A stretch of 8,892 nucleotides of DNA from DATIXD01 sp035518875 (GTDB lineage: Bacteria > Pseudomonadota > Gammaproteobacteria > Methylococcales > Methylococcaceae), in the NCBI GenBank assembly GCA_035518875.1, contig DATIXD010000223.1, positions 1 to 8,892 of the forward strand, written 5' to 3'. The position numbers were made by a program, and so were the translations under genes. Below, piece after piece: positions 1 to 5,377 of this stretch (the stretch's first letter is position 1; each line of letters opens with the position of its first letter). Below the pieces are notes generated by a model. The model made no database searches. It saw nothing but the letters and a program-made list of their open reading frames with translations, and was not told the DNA's origin.

Positions 1-339
1 TCCACCGCCCTGGCGGCCTTGTTCAACTCCGTGCTGTTGCTCTGGAAACTGCGTCGGGAGGGCGTCTACCGTCCGCAGGCGGGCTGGGGAGAGTATTTGC
101 TTCGGATCGCGTTCGCCAATCTCTCGATGGGCGGATTGCTGGCTTACGCCTCCGACGGCTTGCCCTGGCAAACCTGGACGCTGGTCGAACGCGTTTCCCA
201 CCTTGCGCGCTGGATCGTTGCGGGAGGAGCAGCCTATTTTGCCTGCCTCTGGCTCAGTGGCCTGCGTTTCCATCATCTCGCGCTACGGGAAGGGATAACA
301 AGCATGGGAAATCCAACTTCCGCCCCGGAGGGCACCTGA
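1..339 (+). CDS. murJ: Lipid II flippase MurJ (MviN), C-terminal part only
   Basis: The window opens inside this gene; 112 codons are visible before the TGA. MurJ is an inner-membrane MOP-superfamily transporter that flips lipid II, the peptidoglycan precursor, to the periplasmic side. The visible tail shows the family's late features: a helix with a basic turn (LLLWKLRREG), the conserved G-V-Y-R-P followed by G-W (residues 21-29 of the fragment), then two hydrophobic helices at about 32-50 and 70-88 joined by a Trp-rich loop. A polar extension of some 20 residues ends the protein. The call rests on this C-terminal pattern and on the next gene, because murJ directly before ribF-ileS-lspA is a well-known gammaproteobacterial arrangement. 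The catalytic core lies outside the window, so integrity of the gene cannot be judged. Only 4 bp separate it from ribF, whose ribosome binding site lies inside murJ. Confidence 0.9.
   Translation, partial: STALAALFNSVLLLWKLRREGVYRPQAGWGEYLLRIAFANLSMGGLLAYASDGLPWQTWTLVERVSHLARWIVAGGAAYFACLWLSGLRFHHLALREGITSMGNPTSAPEGT
327..332 (+). promoter_or_regulatory. Ribosome binding site of ribF, inside the end of murJ
   Basis: GGAGGG lies 11 bases before the ATG at 344 and overlaps the last codons of murJ. It supports that start and suggests translational coupling between murJ and ribF. Confidence 0.6.
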
Positions 340-343
340 CGCC

Positions 344-1288
344 ATGCGTTTAGCCCGAGGATTGGCCCATCTCTCACTTTCCGATTCGGGATGTGTCGCC
401 ACCATTGGCAACTTCGACGGCGTTCACCTGGGCCACCGCGCTGTCATCGAGAACCTTGCCGTGCAGGGCAAACGGCTCGGGCTTCCCGTGGTCGTGATCC
501 TGTTCGAGCCCCAACCGCTGGAATTCTTCAACCCCGAACAAGCCCCGCCGAGGCTGACGCGGCTTCGGGAAAAGTTGGCCCGGCTCGCGGAGTTGCCAGT
601 CGATGTCGCGCTGCTGCTGCGTTTCGATCGCAAGTTGGCGGAATCGCCGGCCGAGGAGTTCATCGAGAAAGTGCTGATCGGTGGCCTGCGGATCAAGCAC
701 TTGGTCATAGGCGACGATTTCCGCTTCGGCAAGGGGCGGCGCGGCGACTTTTCGATGCTGCGGGAAGCGGGTGCGCGCTTCGGTTTCGGAGTGGCGGACA
801 CGGTTTCCGTGCAGATCGATCGCGATCGGGTCAGCAGTACCCTGATTCGGGAAGCGCTTGCCGCAGGCAACATGGATTTCGCCGACCGCCTATTAGGCCG
901 TCCCTATTCGGTTTGTGGGCGCATCGTACCCGGCGCGAGCCTCGGCCGCCGCTTCGGCTTCCCGACCGCCAACATTGTGCTGAAGCACAAAAAACCTCCT
1001 TTGCAGGGCGTATTTGCCGTTACAATGACCGGCATTGCCGACCGCCCGCTACCTGGCGTCGCCAACATCGGCACGCGCCCGACCGTGGCCGCCAGCCCGA
1101 CCGTCCACATGGAAACCCACCTGTTCGATTTCACCGGGGACATTTACGGACGCCGTGTCGAAATCCACTTTCACCACAAACTGCGCGAGGAACGGCGTTT
1201 TGACAACGTCCAGGCACTGAGCCGGCAGATCGGAGAGGATGCGGCGGCGGCGCGGGCATTTCTTGCAACCGTTGATAAGAAGAATTAG
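344..1288 (+). CDS. ribF: Bifunctional riboflavin kinase / FAD synthetase RibF
   Basis: This 314-residue cytoplasmic enzyme phosphorylates riboflavin to FMN and then adenylylates FMN to FAD; the length is normal for bacterial RibF. The N-terminal nucleotidyltransferase half carries GNFDGVHLGH (residues 22-31, HxGH-type nucleotide-binding site) and the late SSTLIRE motif (164-170). The C-terminal flavokinase half starts near 186 with GRPYSV and contains GFPTAN (205-210, nucleotide and Mg binding), GVANIGTRPTV (238-248), and the E-T-H-L-F-D-F segment at 257-263 whose Glu257 matches the usual catalytic base. All key motifs are present, so the gene looks intact. The start at 344 has a GGAGGG 11 bases upstream and gives the expected short leader before the first strand. 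It sits 4 bp after murJ and 11 bp before ileS, consistent with one transcript. Confidence 0.97.
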   Translation: MRLARGLAHLSLSDSGCVATIGNFDGVHLGHRAVIENLAVQGKRLGLPVVVILFEPQPLEFFNPEQAPPRLTRLREKLARLAELPVDVALLLRFDRKLAESPAEEFIEKVLIGGLRIKHLVIGDDFRFGKGRRGDFSMLREAGARFGFGVADTVSVQIDRDRVSSTLIREALAAGNMDFADRLLGRPYSVCGRIVPGASLGRRFGFPTANIVLKHKKPPLQGVFAVTMTGIADRPLPGVANIGTRPTVAASPTVHMETHLFDFTGDIYGRRVEIHFHHKLREERRFDNVQALSRQIGEDAAAARAFLATVDKKN

Positions 1289-1299
1289 TCAGACGAATC

Positions 1300-4134
1300 A
1301 TGGCCATGGACTATAAAGCGAAACTGAATCTCCCGACCACAGAGTTTCCGATGAAAGCCAATCTGTCCCAGCGCGAGCCGGAACAGTTGCAGAGCTGGCA
1401 AGAGGGGAATCTCTATCGGAAGATCCGCGAAGCCTTTGCGCGACGTCAAAAATTCATCCTGCACGATGGACCGCCCTACGCGAACGGCGCGATTCACATC
1501 GGCCATGCAGTCAACAAAGTGCTCAAGGACATCATCGTCAAGAGCAAGGGCTTGGCCGGCTTCGATGCGCCCTACGTGCCCGGCTGGGATTGCCATGGCC
1601 TGCCGATCGAACTGATGGTGGAGAAGAGAATCGGCAAGGCCGGTTTGCAGGTCGACCCGGCTGAATTCCGCCGTGCTTGCCGTGCGTACGCCGCCGAACA
1701 GATTGATTTGCAACGCGGGGAATTCGTCCGTCTCGGCGTGTTCGGCGACTGGCAAAACCCCTACCTGAGCATGGACTTCCGTTTCGAAGCCGACATCATT
1801 CGGGCCCTCGGAAAAATCTGCGCGAGGGGACATCTGACCAAGGGCGCCAAGCCGGTGCACTGGTGTACGGATTGCGGCTCGGCACTGGCTGAAGCCGAAG
1901 TGGAATATGAAAACAAGCGTTCTTTGGCCATTGACGTGCGCTTCAAGGTTCTCGACGAAACCGATGCGCTCGCCCGCTGCCACGCTGTTCCCGGTCATGA
2001 GGGGGAAGGTCCGCTGTCGGTGGTGATCTGGACGACCACGCCCTGGACGCTGCCCGCTAATCAGGCGGTCGCCCTGAATCCGGAACTCGATTACGCCGTG
2101 GTGCAACGGGGGGACACCGCCGAAAGACTGATCGTTGCGGATGCGTTGATGAAGGATGCCATGCTGCGCTACGGCGTTGAGAATTACCGTGTTGTGGCTT
2201 ACTGCAAGGGCTCTGACTTGGAAGGCGTGCGCCTCAAGCATCCGTTTCTGGCCCGCGAGGTTCCCATCGTTCTGGGCGTCCACGTCACCCTGGAAGCCGG
2301 CACCGGCGCGGTGCACACCGCGCCCGGACATGGTCAGGAAGATTACGCAATTGGTCAGAAATACAATCTGCCGGTGGACAACCCGGTAGCGGACGACGGT
2401 CGGTTCCTGCCGGGAACCGAATTCTTCGCCGGCCAGCACGTCCTCACCGCCAACCCGCAGGTGGTCGAAGTGCTGAAAGCTTACGGCGCACTGCTGCATC
2501 AGACCGGCATCGAACACAGCTACCCGCATTGTTGGCGACACAAGACACCGGTCATTTTCCGGGCGACCCCGCAATGGTTCATCGCAATGGATCAAAATCG
2601 GCTGCGTGAGCAAGCGTTGAATGAGATCAAGAAGGTGCGGTGGATTCCCGAATGGGGCCAGGCGCGCATCGAAGGCATGGTGGAGAACAGGCCTGACTGG
2701 TGCATCTCCCGCCAGCGCAATTGGGGCGTGCCGATTGCCCTGTTCGTCCACAGGGAGACTGGGGAAATCCATCCCGACACGCTCAATCTCATCGAAAAAG
2801 TCGCGCGACAGGTGGAACAGCGTGGCATCGACGCTTGGTTCGATCTCGATGCGAAGGAACTGCTGGGAGAGGACGCCGAGCATTATCGCAAGATAAGCGA
2901 CACGCTGGATGTCTGGTTCGACTCCGGCGTCACCCACCATTGCGTGTTGCAACGCCGGGAAGATTTGCAATTCCCGGCCGACCTTTATCTGGAAGGTTCC
3001 GATCAGCATCGCGGCTGGTTCCAGTCCTCCCTGCTCGCCTCCGTGGCCATGAACGATGCCGCGCCCTATCGCGCCGTGCTGACCCATGGTTTCACCGTCG
3101 ACGCCCAGGGCAAGAAAATGTCCAAATCCAAGGGCAACGTGGTCGCACCGCAGAAGGTGGTGAAAACCTTGGGCGCCGACGTTCTGAGACTTTGGGTGGC
3201 GGCCACCGATTATCGGGCGGAGATGAGCGTCTCGGACGATATACTTAAACGTACGTCCGACGTTTACCGGCGCCTTCGGAACACCGCCCGCTATTTGCTG
3301 GCCAATTTGAACGGTTTCGATCCAAAGCGGCATCGCGTTCCGCCGGAGCAAATGCTGGCTTTGGATCAATGGGCGCTGGATCGCGCCTTTTTCAAACAGA
3401 AGCTCATCGAAGAGGCTTACATAAGCTATCAATTTCACCGCGTTTACCAGGAAGCCCATCATTTCTGCTCGGTGGACCTGGGCAGTTTCTACCTGGACAT
3501 CACCAAGGACCGCATGTACACCATGCAGGAAGACAGCTTGGGCCGCCGTTCCGCCCAGACGGCGATGTACCACATTGCCGAGGCGCTGACGCGCTGGCTA
3601 GCGCCCATCCTGAGCTTCACCGCCGAAGAGATCTGGCGGTACCTGCCGGGAGAGCGCAAGGAATCGGTCTTTCTGGAAACCTGGTATGAAATACCCGGCG
3701 CGCCTGGGATGAATGTTGAGCATGCCTTGAGCCGGCAAACCTGGGACGAACAGATCGTTCCGGTGCGCGATGCCGTCAGCAAGGAACTGGAAGTCCTGCG
3801 AGTACGCAATGAAATCGGGTCTTCCCTGGATGCCGAAGTCGAATTGTATTGCGCGCCGGAACTCTTCAACGGCTTGTCTCATCTTCAAGACGAGCTTCGC
3901 TTCGTGCTGATCACTTCCTACGCAAAGGTGCTGCCGGCCAGTACGGCGCCCGCCAATGCGCTACCCACGGAGATCAAAGGACTGGAATTGAAGGTCGTCC
4001 CATCCGACAAGCCCAAGTGCATTCGCTGCTGGCATCATCGTCACGATGTTGGCACCAATGCGGATCATCCCGAGTTGTGCGGGCGCTGTGTGGAGAATGT
4101 CGAAGGTTTGGGCGAAGTCCGCCACTTCGCCTGA
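1300..4134 (+). CDS. ileS: Isoleucyl-tRNA synthetase (class I, zinc-binding C-terminus)
   Basis: This 944-residue cytoplasmic enzyme charges tRNA-Ile with isoleucine; E. coli IleS is 938 residues and aligns along its whole length from my memory of its sequence. In order, the protein shows the HIGH motif at 66-69 inside GPPYANGAIHIGH, the CP1 editing domain with WTTTPWTLPAN (244-254) and TAPGHG ending at editing Asp348, the PDWCISRQRxWG stretch that returns to the Rossmann fold, the KMSKS loop at 606-610, the helical anticodon-binding domain, and a C-terminal zinc finger with Cys907, Cys910, Cys927 and Cys930. This is the usual proteobacterial type with the zinc finger, not the eukaryote-like mupirocin-resistant type. 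The start at 1300 (M-A-M-D-Y-K) aligns with E. coli M-S-D-Y-K; a second ATG at 1306 is possible. The Shine-Dalgarno signal is weak: AAGAAGA at 1277-1283 is rather far away. The end overlaps nothing and lspA begins 10 bp later. Confidence 0.99.
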   Translation: MAMDYKAKLNLPTTEFPMKANLSQREPEQLQSWQEGNLYRKIREAFARRQKFILHDGPPYANGAIHIGHAVNKVLKDIIVKSKGLAGFDAPYVPGWDCHGLPIELMVEKRIGKAGLQVDPAEFRRACRAYAAEQIDLQRGEFVRLGVFGDWQNPYLSMDFRFEADIIRALGKICARGHLTKGAKPVHWCTDCGSALAEAEVEYENKRSLAIDVRFKVLDETDALARCHAVPGHEGEGPLSVVIWTTTPWTLPANQAVALNPELDYAVVQRGDTAERLIVADALMKDAMLRYGVENYRVVAYCKGSDLEGVRLKHPFLAREVPIVLGVHVTLEAGTGAVHTAPGHGQEDYAIGQKYNLPVDNPVADDGRFLPGTEFFAGQHVLTANPQVVEVLKAYGALLHQTGIEHSYPHCWRHKTPVIFRATPQWFIAMDQNRLREQALNEIKKVRWIPEWGQARIEGMVENRPDWCISRQRNWGVPIALFVHRETGEIHPDTLNLIEKVARQVEQRGIDAWFDLDAKELLGEDAEHYRKISDTLDVWFDSGVTHHCVLQRREDLQFPADLYLEGSDQHRGWFQSSLLASVAMNDAAPYRAVLTHGFTVDAQGKKMSKSKGNVVAPQKVVKTLGADVLRLWVAATDYRAEMSVSDDILKRTSDVYRRLRNTARYLLANLNGFDPKRHRVPPEQMLALDQWALDRAFFKQKLIEEAYISYQFHRVYQEAHHFCSVDLGSFYLDITKDRMYTMQEDSLGRRSAQTAMYHIAEALTRWLAPILSFTAEEIWRYLPGERKESVFLETWYEIPGAPGMNVEHALSRQTWDEQIVPVRDAVSKELEVLRVRNEIGSSLDAEVELYCAPELFNGLSHLQDELRFVLITSYAKVLPASTAPANALPTEIKGLELKVVPSDKPKCIRCWHHRHDVGTNADHPELCGRCVENVEGLGEVRHFA

Positions 4135-4136
4135 GG
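4133..4136 (+). promoter_or_regulatory. Ribosome binding site of lspA overlapping the ileS stop codon
   Basis: GAGG lies 8 bases before the ATG at 4145 and overlaps the TGA of ileS (4132-4134). It decides the lspA start against an in-frame upstream ATG at 4046 that would add 33 residues lying inside ileS and unlike any LspA N-terminus. Confidence 0.6.
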
Positions 4137-4144
4137 CTGCGCCG

Positions 4145-4609
4145 ATGCTGAAATGGCTTTGGCTTTCAGGGCTGGTGATCGCCCTGGATCAACTGACTAA
4201 GCGGCTGGTCGACGCCTCGATGCAATGGTTCGAAACCATAGAACTGGTTCCGTTTTTCCAGTTGACCTACCTTCGCAACCAGGGCGCCGCCTTCAGCTTC
4301 CTGAGTCAGGCAGGCGGCTGGCAGCGCTGGTTTTTCATACTGCTGTCGGTTGCGGCGAGTGCGGCGATCTCCATATGGCTCAAACGTCTGCGGCCGGATC
4401 AGCGCTGGGAGGCCATTGCCTGGGCATTGGTTCTGGGCGGCGCGCTGGGCAATTTGATCGACCGTATCGCCTACGGGTATGTGATCGATTTCCTGGACGT
4501 GTTCTATCGGGAGTGGCACTGGCCCGCATTCAACGTCGCGGATTCGGCGATCACGGTGGGTGTAATTATGTTGCTCGTCGACGCCATCAGGGTGAGACGT
4601 ACAGATTAG
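4145..4609 (+). CDS. lspA: Lipoprotein signal peptidase (signal peptidase II)
   Basis: This 154-residue inner-membrane aspartyl protease removes the signal peptide from diacylglyceryl-modified prolipoproteins, after Lgt and before Lnt. Four hydrophobic segments fit its known topology: about 3-20, 62-79, 89-106 and 131-149. Family boxes are all present: DQLTK (15-19), N45-Q-G-A-A-F-S, GGALGNLIDR with catalytic Asp106, and FNVADSAI with catalytic Asp133. The 27-residue spacing of the two Asp equals that of E. coli Asp114/Asp141. The chosen start has a GAGG 8 bases upstream and gives a standard N-terminus beginning directly with the first membrane helix. It is the last gene of the plus-strand cluster; in enteric bacteria fkpB and ispH usually follow, but here the next gene is ampD on the opposite strand, 9 bp away. 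Confidence 0.98.
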   Translation: MLKWLWLSGLVIALDQLTKRLVDASMQWFETIELVPFFQLTYLRNQGAAFSFLSQAGGWQRWFFILLSVAASAAISIWLKRLRPDQRWEAIAWALVLGGALGNLIDRIAYGYVIDFLDVFYREWHWPAFNVADSAITVGVIMLLVDAIRVRRTD

Positions 4610-4618
4610 CGGTCTGCC

Positions 4619-5179
4619 TCAAGCCCTGATTCCTCTGGCCGCCAGCAGATCATAAAGCCTCTCCCAATCAAAGGATTTCCCCGGATCGGTTTTGCGGCCG
4701 GGCGCAATCTCACTGTGGCCTACGATCGCCTTGGCGGAAAGCCCGGGGTAATACCCCAGTAGGGTCACGATCAAGTCCCCCAAGCGTTCGTATTGGACAT
4801 CCGTGTAGGCGATGTCGTCCGTGCCTTCCAGCTCTATCCCTACGGAAAAATCATTGCAGCGCTCCCGTCCAAGGTAACTTGATGCGCCCGCATGCCAGGC
4901 CCGCTTGTGGAAGGGGACGTATTGGACGATTTCGCCATCACGCCGGATGAGGGCATGCGCCGAGACCCGCAGCCGACGGACCGCCTCGAAATAGGGGTGT
5001 GCATGCGCAGGCAGCGAGTTGGTAAAAAGCCGGTCGATCCAGTCGCCCCCGAACTCGCCGGGCGGCAGACTCATGCAATGGACAACGATGAGGGAGATAT
5101 CGCTCTCATCCGGCCTGTCATCGCAATTTCGCGAAACAACCCGCACTGCTCCTTCCAGCCAACCGACTGAAACTTTCAT
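4619..5179 (-). CDS. ampD: 1,6-anhydro-N-acetylmuramyl-L-alanine amidase AmpD
   Basis: This 186-residue cytoplasmic zinc amidase cuts the stem peptide from 1,6-anhydroMurNAc muropeptides during cell-wall recycling; in species with ampR/ampC its loss derepresses beta-lactamase. The sequence matches the enterobacterial AmpD pattern from end to end: V-V-H with zinc ligand His34, SLPPGEFGG, LRVSAHALIRRDGEIVQYV, the RAWHAG and GRERCNDFS block, catalytic Glu116 in VGIELEG, and G-H-S-E-I-A-P-G-R-K-T-D-P-G with zinc ligands His155 and Asp165 and Lys163. There is no signal peptide, which separates it from the periplasmic AmiD type. The ATG at 5179 aligns with known AmpD N-termini. The frame stays open upstream to 5431, but that stretch runs into the divergent gene and is unlike AmpD. 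The Shine-Dalgarno sequence is poor (ACAAG directly before the ATG). The gene converges with lspA and diverges from the DUF1631 gene. Confidence 0.97.
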   Translation of the reverse strand: MKVSVGWLEGAVRVVSRNCDDRPDESDISLIVVHCMSLPPGEFGGDWIDRLFTNSLPAHAHPYFEAVRRLRVSAHALIRRDGEIVQYVPFHKRAWHAGASSYLGRERCNDFSVGIELEGTDDIAYTDVQYERLGDLIVTLLGYYPGLSAKAIVGHSEIAPGRKTDPGKSFDWERLYDLLAARGIRA

Positions 5180-5194
5180 CTTGTATTTGCTATT

Positions 5195-5215
5195 TAATCC
5201 CAGAATAATCCCAGA
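5195..5215. repeat. Tandem direct repeat TAATCCCAGA x2 upstream of ampD
   Basis: TAATCCCAGA occurs at 5195-5204 and again at 5206-5215, exact and separated by one A, so the period is 11 bp, close to one helical turn. On the ampD strand it reads TCTGGGATTA twice, 16 to 36 bases before the ATG. It could be a protein-binding site, part of the 5' leader of ampD, or chance duplication. Confidence 0.75.
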
Positions 5216-5336
5216 GAAATCGCGCGCCTGTTCAGTCCGCTGGCAAAGTGAGCGCATGGCCGATGAGCCGCGAGATTTGCTATGGGCGTCACACATTCTG
5301 AAGCGAAGTCTGATTAGGCTATACGCCAGAGCCCAA

Positions 5337-5352
5337 TGACGCCACGGCGTCA
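5337..5352. repeat. Inverted repeat TGACGCC-AC-GGCGTCA upstream of the DUF1631 gene
   Basis: Two perfect 7-base arms (5337-5343 and 5346-5352) flank a 2-base spacer. A further direct copy, GGCGTCAC, lies at 5285-5292 and matches 5346-5353 over 8 bases, so three half-sites fall within about 70 bp. The position between a candidate -10 element and the ribosome binding site fits an operator. There is no T-tract, so it is not a terminator. The binding factor cannot be named from sequence. Confidence 0.65.
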
Positions 5353-5365
5353 CTTCTTTAGTTCG

Positions 5366-5370
5366 GGAGA
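5366..5370 (+). promoter_or_regulatory. Ribosome binding site of the DUF1631 gene
   Basis: GGAGA lies 7 bases before the ATG at 5378. It favours this start over the in-frame ATG at 5336, which has no such signal and overlaps the inverted repeat. Confidence 0.65.
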
Positions 5371-5377
5371 CAAGTCC

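Larger units (their letters stand above)
5180..5377. promoter_or_regulatory. Divergent intergenic region between ampD and the DUF1631 gene
   Basis: This 198 bp gap must hold the promoters of both flanking genes. On the ampD side it is AT-rich and contains a tandem 10-mer repeat (5195-5215). On the DUF1631 side a weak -10-like TATACG (5320-5325) with a poor -35 (TTCTGA, 5296-5301) is the best candidate I see. Immediately after it comes a 7+2+7 inverted repeat (5337-5352), then the ribosome binding site. No credible small gene or RNA gene is visible. The promoter calls are eye-based and uncertain; the fact that the region is divergent is secure. Confidence 0.6.

Noticed and set aside
391..1203. 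A 270-codon frame overlapping ribF on the same strand
   Set aside because: It is Arg/Pro/His-rich out-of-frame reading of an intact, motif-complete ribF, with no similarity to a known protein.
2700..3248. A 182-codon frame inside ileS
   Set aside because: Same-strand shadow of ileS with a typical low-complexity Arg-rich composition and no supporting start signal.
1285..3573. A 762-codon open frame antisense to ileS
   Set aside because: It lies opposite a fully conserved ileS, shows no recognisable domain, and is expected from codon bias in GC-rich DNA, where the frame antisense to a gene often lacks stops.
4046..4144. A 33-codon N-terminal extension of lspA inside ileS
   Set aside because: LspA begins directly with its first membrane helix, and a ribosome binding site precedes the ATG at 4145.
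4634..4644. Small hairpin CTGG-CCG-CCAG near the ampD end as a possible terminator for lspA
   Set aside because: The stem is only 4 bp, lacks a following T-tract, and lies in the ampD coding sequence.
5019..5339. A 106-codon plus-strand frame across the ampD start and intergenic region
   Set aside because: It is antisense to conserved ampD sequence in its first half and has no recognisable similarity or good ribosome binding site.
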